Source: Candidatus Gastranaerophilales bacterium (GTDB lineage Bacteria > Cyanobacteriota > Vampirovibrionia > Gastranaerophilales > Gastranaerophilaceae). From it: DNA of 64,000 bases. Below are positions 19,324 through 28,016 of the stretch, piece by piece. The stretch lies in assembly GCA_944323655.1 (NCBI GenBank), contig CALUTL010000005.1, positions 1 through 64,000 of the forward strand. Direction: 5' to 3'. The translations under genes and the position numbers were made by a program. Under the pieces are notes generated by a model. That model was not told the DNA's origin and did no database searches. It was given only the letters and a program-made list of their open reading frames with translations. Position 1 is the stretch's first letter. Every line of letters begins with the position of its first letter.

Positions 19324-21493
19324 AATTAGAACTGGATATTTCTGACTTTAAAAGTGATAAAAATTCCTCTCTGTACATAAATCCCAAATGCGCACCGTTA
19401 TCAAGATATAAAGATTTTTTGCCTGTATAGAGTTTAAGCTTTTTCAATTGCTGCGAATTTGTCAGATAATCATTTACAGAATGAAAAATTATATAGTTAT
19501 CAGCGTTTTTAAGATAATCGGATATTGAATGCAGGCTTGTTATATACTCTAAGTCATCTATTTCATTAAAATCACCCTTCAAAAGATATTTTTCGGCATA
19601 ATCTTCAAAACTTGTATTATTAATTTTTAAATAAAGTTCTTTTTTATCTGTTATATTTTCACTTTCAATCGTGTAAACCAAATCCGAAAGCTTCTGATGC
19701 ATAACAAATCCCGTAATTAATTTTGCTTCATATTCCGTAAACGGCAGCCTGTCAATCTTAAAATCTTTATCGTTATCCTTTTGGTTGGAAAGCTGAATAA
19801 TTTTTGAAGCGGTCAAGGCAACTCTGTCTTTCAAATTATCAGGATTTTTATTCCAATTATCAGCGATTTTATCCACCTGTTTCATCGCATAAATCAATTC
19901 AACTGGCGGGCAGATTGAAATGTATTTTGAAATATTTAAAGTGTTATTTCTAAACTCCTTATCCGCAAGAAAAAGCGCCGTTAAAGCCCCGAAAGAAGTT
20001 CCGATGACAATTCTGTCAGTAAAATTATACTTATATTTATTCTGTAAAACTTCAATAGCTTTTTGCGTCACCATTTTCAGATAATCAGCATCTACAGAGG
20101 GGATTCCCGGACAATACCCCTGAGGCATACTTTTTGCAAACTCCCACTGAAATGCACTCCCTAAAATTACGGCAGAATACCCCGCATCATAAAAAAATTT
20201 CGCAAGCAAAACCGAATGCGAAGACATTATTCCTTCCCCTATTGACGGAAAAATAATCACAAGCGGCGAATTTTTTGTCTTTTTTTGAAGAATATACCTG
20301 AATTTATAATCAACTCTCTCTTGTTCAATATTCACCGACGCGGTTTTTATCCGCTTTGCAAAACACCTGTTCCATATAGAAATTTCCGCCCAAATAGACT
20401 CATCAACCCCCGGAAGTTCAAATAATGCCGTTCTCATGCTATCAGTTACGGGATTTTGCGGATTGTAATCAAAAAGCAGCTCGTCAGCCATTAACTTTGA
20501 ATTTTCATCCCTATAAGAATTTAAAACCACTTCATCAATTCTATCCCCCGCATTAACTATATCTGTTATAGATAATTTTTCGCCTTCTGAAGCTTCACTT
20601 GCAACAGAAACAGACTTTTCAGACGGATTATTTTCTGATAAATTTCGGCTGTCTAAATTATTTTCGATATCCTCATTAACCAATTCCGGCTCTTTATCAA
20701 AATCAAATTTATCCACCGCCTCCTGATTGTTTATTTCTTCAACAGCGTTATCCAAAATATCTTTTCTGTCATAATTTTTTAATTTTATATAACTTTCAAC
20801 CCCGTAAAATTTTCTTGAAATATCGTAAGGATCGGCAAAATTTGATTCAACCATGTTAATAAAAGGCTGCATATAGGAAGTTTTATTAACAAGAAGTCCC
20901 GCCTTAACCATCGCAAGCACAGGTGTTGCAATATAACAGGAAGGATTTAACGCCGCATCAAGGCCCCTGCCCAACAACCCCCTCGGATTTGTTCCGCTCA
21001 AAACAGGTACAACAATATAAGGCCCTGATTTAACGCTGCATTTTGCAAAAGCCTGTTCCATTGTTTCATCAGAAGGCATAATCTTAAAAAACCGCTTTGC
21101 GGGATCATACATTCCGCCAAGCCCGATTGTCGTATTTGCCAGAAATCTTAAAGTTTCATTCTTGGAAGCTTCAAAATCCCTTTGTATCAAACTGCTCACA
21201 AGCCTTGCGGGGTATTCAATGTTTGTCGCAACTCCCTTAATCCTGTCCATTCCGTATTTAGGCATAATTGATGCCCACAAAATATGCACGGGCCGAATTG
21301 CATACTTGTTTAATCCGGAATTAAAATTGAACATCTTTCTGTTAAAACTTTCAAACCTGTCCCCTCCTAAATATTCGTAAACATAATCAGGATACCTGCA
21401 ATCACTTCTTGGAAGTTCTTGCGCAAAACCGGCATTACAAATTCCGCAAACCCCAAATATAATAAAATTTACGAATAAAATTCTGCCCCTCAT
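19280..21493 (-). CDS. MlaA (VacJ) fused to an alpha/beta hydrolase domain
   Basis: A 737-residue two-domain envelope protein. Residues 1-24 are a signal peptide without a clear lipobox, although MlaA proteins are usually lipoproteins. Residues about 33-245 are MlaA-like (FESFNRKMFNFNSGLN, RFLANTTIGLGGMYDPA, VVPVLSGTNPRG), the outer-membrane component that extracts mislocalised phospholipids. An acidic linker (about 246-340) leads to an alpha/beta hydrolase half with G-T-S500-F-G and plausible Asp675 (HSVNDY) and His702 (NGAHLGF). The inference is a phospholipase- or acyl-hydrolase-type activity coupled to lipid extraction. GGAGA precedes the start. Its 3' end overlaps the ATPase gene tail to tail. 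No MlaE/F genes are nearby. Confidence 0.82.
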   Translation of the reverse strand: MRGRILFVNFIIFGVCGICNAGFAQELPRSDCRYPDYVYEYLGGDRFESFNRKMFNFNSGLNKYAIRPVHILWASIMPKYGMDRIKGVATNIEYPARLVSSLIQRDFEASKNETLRFLANTTIGLGGMYDPAKRFFKIMPSDETMEQAFAKCSVKSGPYIVVPVLSGTNPRGLLGRGLDAALNPSCYIATPVLAMVKAGLLVNKTSYMQPFINMVESNFADPYDISRKFYGVESYIKLKNYDRKDILDNAVEEINNQEAVDKFDFDKEPELVNEDIENNLDSRNLSENNPSEKSVSVASEASEGEKLSITDIVNAGDRIDEVVLNSYRDENSKLMADELLFDYNPQNPVTDSMRTALFELPGVDESIWAEISIWNRCFAKRIKTASVNIEQERVDYKFRYILQKKTKNSPLVIIFPSIGEGIMSSHSVLLAKFFYDAGYSAVILGSAFQWEFAKSMPQGYCPGIPSVDADYLKMVTQKAIEVLQNKYKYNFTDRIVIGTSFGALTALFLADKEFRNNTLNISKYISICPPVELIYAMKQVDKIADNWNKNPDNLKDRVALTASKIIQLSNQKDNDKDFKIDRLPFTEYEAKLITGFVMHQKLSDLVYTIESENITDKKELYLKINNTSFEDYAEKYLLKGDFNEIDDLEYITSLHSISDYLKNADNYIIFHSVNDYLTNSQQLKKLKLYTGKKSLYLDNGAHLGFMYREEFLSLLKSEISSSNSNEPSRLSENLIQR

Positions 21494-21610
21494 AAGTTCT
21501 CCAAAGTAACAACATTACCGAAATATTTTATTTTGACAGACCAGAAAAAAGATTACTCAACAGGATATTTTTTAAGACTAAAACCACGCTCTCCACTCAC
21601 AAATTCCCAT

Positions 21611-21635
21611 AAAAAAAATCCCCGCAGACGGGGAT
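21611..21635 (-). terminator. rho-independent terminator downstream of pnp
   Basis: Read on the reverse strand: ATCCCCG, loop TCTG, CGGGGAT, then eight T. It lies about 115 bases beyond the purine nucleoside phosphorylase stop and before the MlaA-fusion start, so it separates these two same-strand genes. Confidence 0.9.
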
Positions 21636-21676
21636 ACCCTTACAATTGGTGGTAATTAATAGTAAATCAATTTTAT
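21611..21676 (-). ncRNA. candidate ~66-nt small RNA ending at the pnp terminator
   Basis: On the reverse strand an exact TTGACA (21706-21711) is followed after 17 bases by TACATT (21683-21688). Transcription from there would run about 66 bases and stop at the strong terminator. No credible reading frame lies in it. The simpler alternative is that this is just the 3' untranslated region of pnp containing a chance promoter match. Confidence 0.3.
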
Positions 21677-21748
21677 AATACAAATGTAAGGCAAGACTAA
21701 CTTTTTGTCAAGAACTTTTTATATTGGGGGCAGAACTTGAAATTTACA

Positions 21749-22552
21749 CTAAATATTTTTAATTATTTCCTGTAAAAGGCTTTTAAATCTTGATTTAACG
21801 GCATTAGTAGTTTCAATAACTTCGGCGTGGGACAATTTTTGCGCCCCCTCAACACCTGCTGCAAGATTTGAAATACAGCTAATTCCAAGCACCTTAATTC
21901 CGCAGTAATTTGCGACAATTGCCTCAGGCACCGTAGACATCCCAACAGCATCTGCGCCTATAATCCCTGCCATTTTTATTTCCGCAGGAGTTTCATAACT
22001 TGGGCCAGATGAGGCAAAATAAACCCCATGCTGAAGTTTTATCCCCAAATTTTCAGCACACCTGTCCGCAACAGCAATTAATTCTTTTTTGTAAATCTCA
22101 CTCATATCAGGAAATCTTTCGCCTAATTCCAAATCGTTCGGCCCGATTAGAGGATTTGCCCCCATATAATTTATATGATCCGTTATAATCATTAAATCCG
22201 AAGGCTTAAAATTTTTATTCACACCACCTGCCGCATTCGTTAAGATAAGCGTTTTCACCCCGAGTTTTTTCATCACCTTTACGGGATAAGTAATCTCCTG
22301 CATCGAATGCCCTTCATAAAAATGGTTTCTTCCCTGCATCATAACAACTTTTCTGCCCGAAATTTCGGCAAAAACCAATCTTCCTTTATGCCCCTGAACA
22401 GTTGATTTCAAAAAATTCGGGATTTCGGAATAGTTAATCGCAAAATCGCAATGTTCGTCAGCAAATTCACCTAACCCCGAACCTAAAATAATTCCTATTT
22501 CCGGCACAAAACCATTCGTTTTTTGATTTATAAAATTCAAAGTATCTTCCAT
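21749..22552 (-). CDS. purine nucleoside phosphorylase
   Basis: A 267-residue PNP of the trimeric inosine/guanosine family, cleaving purine nucleosides with phosphate to base plus ribose-1-phosphate for salvage. Motifs: phosphate-binding GIILGSGLG near the N-terminus, QGRNHFYEGH, TNAAGG, SSGPSYETPAEI with the purine-site Glu, and GMSTVPEAIVANYCG containing the family's M-S-T-V-P-E signature. Length fits the family (about 270-290). AGGGGAG lies six bases before the ATG. It follows rpoZ by 84 bases on the same strand and is probably co-transcribed. Confidence 0.95.
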   Translation of the reverse strand: MEDTLNFINQKTNGFVPEIGIILGSGLGEFADEHCDFAINYSEIPNFLKSTVQGHKGRLVFAEISGRKVVMMQGRNHFYEGHSMQEITYPVKVMKKLGVKTLILTNAAGGVNKNFKPSDLMIITDHINYMGANPLIGPNDLELGERFPDMSEIYKKELIAVADRCAENLGIKLQHGVYFASSGPSYETPAEIKMAGIIGADAVGMSTVPEAIVANYCGIKVLGISCISNLAAGVEGAQKLSHAEVIETTNAVKSRFKSLLQEIIKNI

Positions 22553-22636
22553 ATAAAACTCCCCTTAAACTTAAATTTGACACAAGAATGCACAAAAGTT
22601 CGCTAAAAAAACCTTTGTGCATTATCTTAAAAACTC

Positions 22637-22876
22637 TTAACCGACAAGTCTGTTATCGTCAGCTTCGGAAGCTTTAACCATAATGGCATGCTCAACGGGA
22701 TTTTCTTTTGTATAACCTGTGTCGTAATTTTCTTCAAAACCAAAGTCATCGTGAGCTTTTTTAGCCTGATTTTCGTCAACAAGCTTCTTTGCAAGTTCAG
22801 CAATTTCATAAACAAGCTGATATCTGTTATCTGTGTTTTCGTTCAAGTCCCACGCTACTTTTATAATCTGTTCCAT
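22637..22876 (-). CDS. rpoZ: RNA polymerase omega subunit
   Basis: A 79-residue small acidic protein. The segment ENTDNRYQLVYEIAELAKKL matches the conserved NRYxLVxxxAxxAKxL core of omega, and the later ENPVEHAIMVKASEAD resembles the 'KPVxxAIxEI' region. Omega binds beta-prime and assists polymerase assembly. An upstream in-frame TTG would give 20 more residues, but AAAGGT before the ATG at 22876 and homology to omega favour the shorter form. It is the first gene of a likely rpoZ-pnp unit, divergent from the MCE gene. Confidence 0.78.
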   Translation of the reverse strand: MEQIIKVAWDLNENTDNRYQLVYEIAELAKKLVDENQAKKAHDDFGFEENYDTGYTKENPVEHAIMVKASEADDNRLVG

Positions 22877-22922
22877 AAATGTAAACCTTTCGTATAATGC
22901 TTTAGAATATTTAATAATATTA

Positions 22923-22951
22923 ATATTATAATACAATTTTTAATTTTGCAA
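22923..22951 (-). promoter_or_regulatory. rpoZ-pnp promoter
   Basis: On the reverse strand, TTGCAA (22946-22951), 17 bases, TAATAT (22923-22928); a perfect TATAAT overlaps at 22925-22930 with a 15-base spacer. It shares the short divergent region with the MCE gene's -10 box at 22975-22980. Confidence 0.5.
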
Positions 22952-22986
22952 GTAGCAAAAAACATGTGTTCATGTATAATAAAGGC

Positions 22987-23613
22987 ATGGTTAAACATTT
23001 CAAACTGCATTTATACGCTTGGATAGAATTTCTGATTTGGCTTGTAATATTAAGTTTGACCATATTTGGCATTAAAATCCACAATTATCATAAATCTCAG
23101 GAATTGACGACTTATCAAATTTTCATGCCAGACGTAGACGGAATGATTGTAGGCTCTCCGGTTAAATTTATGGGAGTTCAGGTAGGTTATGTACAAAAAA
23201 TAAACATCGTAAACAACAACGTATACGTAAAATTTGTAATTACGGAAAAAGATGTAACGATACCTCAAGGCTCGGTTGCGACAGTGGAATTTAACGGTCT
23301 TGGGGGTTCAAAATCGCTTGAGATTACACAGCCTACACCGGAAACTATTGCGACAAATAAGGTTATCGTTGTAAATCACCCCAAAAGACTTCACGATTCC
23401 ATGTTTCTTTTGAACGATATGTTTGATAAGATAGGTGCAATCGGAACAAAAAGCTCTTACTTTATGGAGCAGTTTGCGACCGTCAACGGAAAGCCAATCA
23501 GTATAAATCCGTCATTAATTACACAAGAAATTAACAAAATAAATAATATTCTTGATAGTATGGAAAAAAATAACCAAAATTTTAAGACAAAAATAAAGGA
23601 GTGGAAAAGATGA
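22987..23613 (+). CDS. MCE/MlaD-family membrane-anchored lipid-transport protein
   Basis: A 208-residue protein: cytoplasmic start, one transmembrane helix (WIEFLIWLVILSLTIFGI), then an MCE domain (VDGMIVGSPVKFMGVQVGYV, with the typical G-x-x-V-x-x-x-G-x-x-V-G pattern, and GSVATVEFNGLGGSKSLEI). The C-terminal tail is helical and Lys/Asn-rich. MCE proteins form hexameric rings that shuttle phospholipids across the periplasm, so this could partner the MlaA fusion at 19.3-21.5 kb, though no MlaE or MlaF is nearby. TATAAT at 22975-22980 ends six bases before this ATG, and an in-frame GTG/ATG lies at 22966/22972. I chose 22987 as a probable leaderless start. Confidence 0.8.
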   Translation: MVKHFKLHLYAWIEFLIWLVILSLTIFGIKIHNYHKSQELTTYQIFMPDVDGMIVGSPVKFMGVQVGYVQKINIVNNNVYVKFVITEKDVTIPQGSVATVEFNGLGGSKSLEITQPTPETIATNKVIVVNHPKRLHDSMFLLNDMFDKIGAIGTKSSYFMEQFATVNGKPISINPSLITQEINKINNILDSMEKNNQNFKTKIKEWKR

Positions 23614-24260
23614 ACCCAGAAAAAGTACGAGTAATCTCAAACCCTGTTGTACTGCTGAATTTATGCACCATGCGTGACGAAAAAACAGACAGTCAAGGAG
23701 TAAGAATAGCGACAAGAAAAATTACAAGATGCCTTCTTTATGAAGCATGCAGAAATCTTCCGCTTGTAGAAACAGAAATTACAACACCAATTACGACATT
23801 TAAAACGACAACCATAGACCCCGACATCAATTTGATTATATCACCGATATTGAGAGCGGGGCTTATTTTTACGGATGAAGCAATCGACATTCTTCCGCAA
23901 GCCTGCATAAGACATATAGGAATGTACAGAGATGAAAAAACCTTAAAACCAATCTGGTATTATAACAAAGTTCCGATGGAAGCTCCGAATCCCGAGAAAT
24001 TCTATATTTACATAACAGATCCGATGCTTGCAACAGGAAATTCGCTTCTTGAAGCGATTAAACTTTACGCAGATAAGGGTATACCGATTAAAAACATCAA
24101 ATGTATTTGTATAATCGCGGCCCCTGAAGGTATTGAAAATATTCAAAAACATTATCCTGATATCGAAATTATCACAGCAGCAATAGATAAAGGCTTGAAC
24201 GAAAAAGGATACATTGTTCCCGGAATGGGCGATGCAGGAGACAGAATTTTTAACACCTAA
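23610..24260 (+). CDS. upp: uracil phosphoribosyltransferase
   Basis: A 216-residue pyrimidine-salvage enzyme converting uracil and PRPP to UMP. Key segments: SPILRAGLIFTDEA, the PRPP loop YITDPMLATGNSLLEA, and the uracil-binding C-terminus YIVPGMGDAGDRIFNT. The ATG overlaps the MCE stop (ATGA) and AAGGAG stands eight bases upstream, so the GTG nine bases earlier is not used. Translational coupling to an MCE lipid-transport gene is an unexpected pairing that may be only convenience. Confidence 0.94.
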   Translation: MNPEKVRVISNPVVLLNLCTMRDEKTDSQGVRIATRKITRCLLYEACRNLPLVETEITTPITTFKTTTIDPDINLIISPILRAGLIFTDEAIDILPQACIRHIGMYRDEKTLKPIWYYNKVPMEAPNPEKFYIYITDPMLATGNSLLEAIKLYADKGIPIKNIKCICIIAAPEGIENIQKHYPDIEIITAAIDKGLNEKGYIVPGMGDAGDRIFNT

Positions 24261-24372
24261 GTATTGAATTGCTTGGCTTTGGAATGAATTGTAAATTATC
24301 GTAAATTTTTTATATACTTACTCTTGTCAAAAAAATCATTTCAGTTGAAAATACATGACGGGAAGGAAAAAA

Positions 24373-27066
24373 ATGTTAGTAGGAAATATAAATCAAACGA
24401 TAAAGCCAAAGCAAAAAGACTATGGCATATTACCCCCAAACAAAGTGCCAAAGTCGTCTGAATTTCATTCCGAAAACATGTCTTCAATTTCAAGTTTAAA
24501 TAAGAGTCCTTTAAAAACGAATTCACAAGAGTTAGCTTTTAAAGGCTCTTTTTTTAGGCTCTATAAAGAAGCCGGCAAATATGATATTAATGCATTTCTT
24601 GATGAAATGGAAAAACCGCTTGACGGTATGGCTCGCAAATTGTATAACGCCGTAACGTCTTCAAAATTGACAAACAATCTAATTAAAACAAAGCCCGATG
24701 AACAATTTATCACTGTTAATCAAAAAACCATTCCTACACTTATCGGGAATGGTTTTTCAGATCCGATACTTAAATTTCCGGGCGATATTCTTAACGGAAC
24801 AGTAGAACTTCTCGGCAAAATCGGGCCACTGTCGGATTGGTCGGAAAGAACCCTGCAAAAGAAATTTTTTAAAAATATAAGACACCGTTCAAAAATAGAT
24901 TATGAAGTTAATGCGCTTCAAGGACTTTTGGAATTCAAGAAAAATTCAATAAACGATGCTCTGAAGGCAAAAGCAGCAGAACTCGGCATTGATGTTAAGA
25001 AGCTAAGCGCAGAAGATAAAGCAAAAGTTGAAGCGGATGTAAATAAGAATTTTGAATGGCTTATATTCCAGCGTTCAATGAAGCCGTTTGACACAAAAGT
25101 CGGCAACTACGACACCAAACACGAAAGAGCATTGAACAGATTAGTATCAGGTCTTCCGCCGGCAATATTTTTGGCAAACGATGCTTATAACCTGTCCCGT
25201 ATGATGGACGACAATCCGCAGGAAGCAAAAAAAGAAAAACGTACAAGATTTAAACAGGAAACCTCAAGAATTTTGACAAGCGGTTACTTAACCCTTATCA
25301 CAATGGGGGCATTATCAAAACTTATCAACAATTCCAAAATCGGTATTATGGCAATGACAGGTACAACGGTACTTGTAACCGAAATGTATTCACGTTTAAG
25401 AAACGGAAAATATATTACAAGATTAACTCCGGAGCAGGCAAGAGCTTTGAATGAAAAAAATCACGCACCGGAAGCCTCAATCAAACCGCAAAATCTTACA
25501 TTTAAATCTAATACCGACAACAAAACCAACTCAAAAGATAAACATCAAAAACCGCTTCTGTCATTTGATACGGTATTAAAAGGATGTGCAGCGGTAATTG
25601 CAGGCGGATTTGCGATTAAGGGACTCAGAAAAATTCCTCGTGTAGATGCTGCGTTTGAAGCCTTCTTCAAGCCTTTCAAAGGGATGTACAAAGAGTTGAC
25701 AGAAATTTCTGATTATAAAGTTACTCAAAAACAAATTGACGAAATAGCCGACACCTTGATAGAAAGAGGATTTAAAACCCGCGGCGAACAATACAGACAA
25801 GTCGCAATTCATTCAAGAGAACTTGTGGTACAAAAAATAGTATCGGAATTAAACAAGTCTTCAGACATAAAAGTTATAGACAAATACCTTGCAAAAGCGG
25901 CAAAACAAGATATACACCCTGATGATTTCAGAAAAAGCTTTAAATCCTTAATAGAAATTCTGGATAAAAACGGCTATAAAGATTTGGCTGACAAATACAG
26001 ATATTCATTCCTGAATAACGTAAAATCAGATAAAACCTTTGTATCAGAACTTGCCAAAGTTAAAACAGATCTTCAAAACATCGGCGAATTAAACAAAGAT
26101 TTTGCGGCAAAAGTTAAAGAAAACGGACTGAACAAAATTGAAGATACGGAATTTTCGGAACAAATCCGTAAAACACTTGAAAAATGCGGCGATAAGAGCG
26201 GAAAATTATTCAAAGATTACACCGATGCGCTTGAAGGACTTGTAAATTTAGGTGCAAGAGATAAAAAAGTAAAACCGTTTGTGAATTTCTTAATAACTCC
26301 GTTCTCATTTATGTGGAGTGTTGTAAAATTCCCGTACAAAATAGCAAACGCCTTAGTTGAATTGTTTATGAAAAAAGCGCCGAAATCACAAAAATCAATC
26401 GACGCATTAAATATGGAAGCTGTATCAAAAAGCTTTGACAAAATTTACGAACAGGTCGGCAAATATAAAAAAGCAATAGCTTCAACAACAGACGAAAAAC
26501 TTAAAGAAAAATATTACAAAAAATTCCAAGACTTTGTAATGGATAACACTCTAAAAGCCTTCAACGTCCATTCGATGTCAAACATATCAAACAGCGACCT
26601 TTCAAACTTAGCAAAAACAGCAGCCTCAGCCGCAACAATCTGGTTCTTGATGACAGATAACTACAATATGGTTATGTTAAAGTCAAACGGAAACGATGTT
26701 GAAGGTGCAGAAACCAAGTTTAAAGAAAGATTTGTACAGGAAGGTTCAAGATTATTCTACCAGACATTATTAATTGACTTGTTTAATAAGACATTCCAGA
26801 AACAATACAACGGATCACTTCTTGGAATGAGCTGGATTACACTGACTAACACGACAATCGGTGAATGGCTGACAAGAAAATCAGTAGGAGTTCCGATCGG
26901 AATGCACACAAGAGATGAGTTAATCAAGCTTGAAGAAGAACAAAATAACGCAAAAGGCTTCAAGAAAGATTACTATCAGTTTATGAAACGCTTAACCGGC
27001 AAACGCTCAATTCAATCATACAACGTAAACAAAACAAAAACCCCTCAGCCGGCAAATGCTAAATAA
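24373..27066 (+). CDS. unknown 897-residue helical membrane protein with 'AFKG' motif
   Basis: I recognise no family. A low-complexity polar N-terminus (about 1-52) ends in ELAFKGSFF; from memory such F-K-G/F-G motifs mark many Gastranaerophilales proteins. The rest is Lys-rich and largely helical, with hydrophobic segments near ILTSGYLTLITMGALSKL and IGIMAMTGTTVLVT, another at TVLKGCAAVIAGGFAIKG, one near FLITPFSFMWSVVKFPY, and a late AATIWFLM region. It has no Sec signal. The Shine-Dalgarno AAGGA selects the ATG at 24373 over one at 24355. It stands alone after upp, and its end overlaps the convergent small membrane gene by 8 bp. Two other unknown proteins here (53.7 and 57.8 kb) have similar composition. 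Confidence 0.75.
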   Translation: MLVGNINQTIKPKQKDYGILPPNKVPKSSEFHSENMSSISSLNKSPLKTNSQELAFKGSFFRLYKEAGKYDINAFLDEMEKPLDGMARKLYNAVTSSKLTNNLIKTKPDEQFITVNQKTIPTLIGNGFSDPILKFPGDILNGTVELLGKIGPLSDWSERTLQKKFFKNIRHRSKIDYEVNALQGLLEFKKNSINDALKAKAAELGIDVKKLSAEDKAKVEADVNKNFEWLIFQRSMKPFDTKVGNYDTKHERALNRLVSGLPPAIFLANDAYNLSRMMDDNPQEAKKEKRTRFKQETSRILTSGYLTLITMGALSKLINNSKIGIMAMTGTTVLVTEMYSRLRNGKYITRLTPEQARALNEKNHAPEASIKPQNLTFKSNTDNKTNSKDKHQKPLLSFDTVLKGCAAVIAGGFAIKGLRKIPRVDAAFEAFFKPFKGMYKELTEISDYKVTQKQIDEIADTLIERGFKTRGEQYRQVAIHSRELVVQKIVSELNKSSDIKVIDKYLAKAAKQDIHPDDFRKSFKSLIEILDKNGYKDLADKYRYSFLNNVKSDKTFVSELAKVKTDLQNIGELNKDFAAKVKENGLNKIEDTEFSEQIRKTLEKCGDKSGKLFKDYTDALEGLVNLGARDKKVKPFVNFLITPFSFMWSVVKFPYKIANALVELFMKKAPKSQKSIDALNMEAVSKSFDKIYEQVGKYKKAIASTTDEKLKEKYYKKFQDFVMDNTLKAFNVHSMSNISNSDLSNLAKTAASAATIWFLMTDNYNMVMLKSNGNDVEGAETKFKERFVQEGSRLFYQTLLIDLFNKTFQKQYNGSLLGMSWITLTNTTIGEWLTRKSVGVPIGMHTRDELIKLEEEQNNAKGFKKDYYQFMKRLTGKRSIQSYNVNKTKTPQPANAK

Positions 27067-27265
27067 TATAAACTTGCTGATATGAACTTGTAAAGCGTTC
27101 CTGAAGATTTTTAATATTGTCTTTCTGCCAGATAAAAATTCCGATAATAATTGCTGCAATAATCAAAATTGTAACAAGAATTTTTGTCACCGCAAAGAAA
27201 ATTCTGACTATCAAAGAAATTGCAAGCACAATCCCGAAAATTATTAAACCTGTCATTAAATCCAT
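27059..27265 (-). CDS. small membrane protein downstream of plsY
   Basis: A 68-residue protein, mostly hydrophobic, with two likely helices (LMTGLIIFGIVLAISLIVRIFF and ILVTILIIAAIIIGIFIW) and a polar tail. It begins two bases after the plsY stop with GAGAG upstream, and composition fits coding use, so co-translation with PlsY is likely. I know no function. Its stop overlaps the end of the convergent 897-residue gene. Confidence 0.6.
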   Translation of the reverse strand: MDLMTGLIIFGIVLAISLIVRIFFAVTKILVTILIIAAIIIGIFIWQKDNIKNLQERFTSSYQQVYII

Positions 27266-27267
27266 AA

Positions 27268-27876
27268 TTATTCTCTCACTTTGTTTTCTTCGCCTTTAAT
27301 AAGCCTTTGGATATTAGATCTGTGAAGCCAAATTATATATAAAGCTCCGACAGCGCAATAAACAATATAAGCCACCGGCTGCTTAAATAAATACATCAAA
27401 ACGGGAGAAATCGCAAGAGCAATTATAGAACCTAAAGATACATACTTTGAGGTATAAGTAATAACACCCCAAATTGCAGCAATAATAAGTCCAACCCAGA
27501 TATTAAGCGCAAGGATAGTTCCAACCCCTGAGGCAACAGATTTTCCGCCCGTAAATTTAAGGAAAACAGACTTGCTGTGCCCGAGAATTACAGCCACCGC
27601 TGCCAGAACCGGCAGCAACCCGATATCCGTAAAATTACTGCACAAAAAATACGCAAGCACAACAGGCAAAGCCCCCTTAAATGCGTCAAGAAGAAGCGTT
27701 ATAAAAAACCATTTTTTGCCCATAACCCTTTTAACATTAGTAGCTCCCGTCGAGCCGGAACCGATTGTTCTGATATCCTGTCCTGTTGCAAGCTTTACGA
27801 TTATATACCCTGTCGGAATTGAACCGATTAAATATGCTCCTAAAATAACTGAAATAATTTCTATATATTTTTCCAT
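27268..27876 (-). CDS. plsY: acyl-phosphate:glycerol-3-phosphate acyltransferase PlsY
   Basis: A 202-residue inner-membrane acyltransferase for the first step of phospholipid synthesis, transferring acyl groups from acyl-phosphate to glycerol-3-phosphate. PlsY motifs: GSIPTGYIIVK, GSGSTGATNVKRVMGKKW (G-S-G-x-x-G-A-T-N), DAFKGALPV, and GHSKSVFLKFTGGKSVASGVG (the G-H-x-x-x-x-F-x-x-x-x-GGK-x-V-A motif). There are about five helices, and length fits the family. AGGAGA lies eight bases before the ATG. It is divergent from the vWA cluster. Confidence 0.95.
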   Translation of the reverse strand: MEKYIEIISVILGAYLIGSIPTGYIIVKLATGQDIRTIGSGSTGATNVKRVMGKKWFFITLLLDAFKGALPVVLAYFLCSNFTDIGLLPVLAAVAVILGHSKSVFLKFTGGKSVASGVGTILALNIWVGLIIAAIWGVITYTSKYVSLGSIIALAISPVLMYLFKQPVAYIVYCAVGALYIIWLHRSNIQRLIKGEENKVRE

Positions 27877-27952
27877 AAATATTTTCTCCTTTGCTTTTTG
27901 ATTTTAGCATAAGGAAAGAATTTTGGCATAATGTTAAAATTACACTAAAAGA

Positions 27953-27981
27953 TTGATTTAAAGGGCATCGTATGATATTAT
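27953..27981 (+). promoter_or_regulatory. promoter of the vWA/FHA/TonB-like cluster
   Basis: TTGATT (27953-27958), a 17-base spacer and TATTAT (27976-27981), about 35 bases before the vWA start. It is the only convincing promoter ahead of the five-gene cluster apart from a -10-like box before 31453. Confidence 0.6.
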
Positions 27982-28016
27982 ATTGGTGATAAGAATTAAA
28001 AAAGCACGAGAGAGAT

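Noticed and set aside
23943-24152. 69-codon reverse frame opposite upp
   Set aside because: A shadow of a conserved enzyme, with no start signal or recognisable domain.
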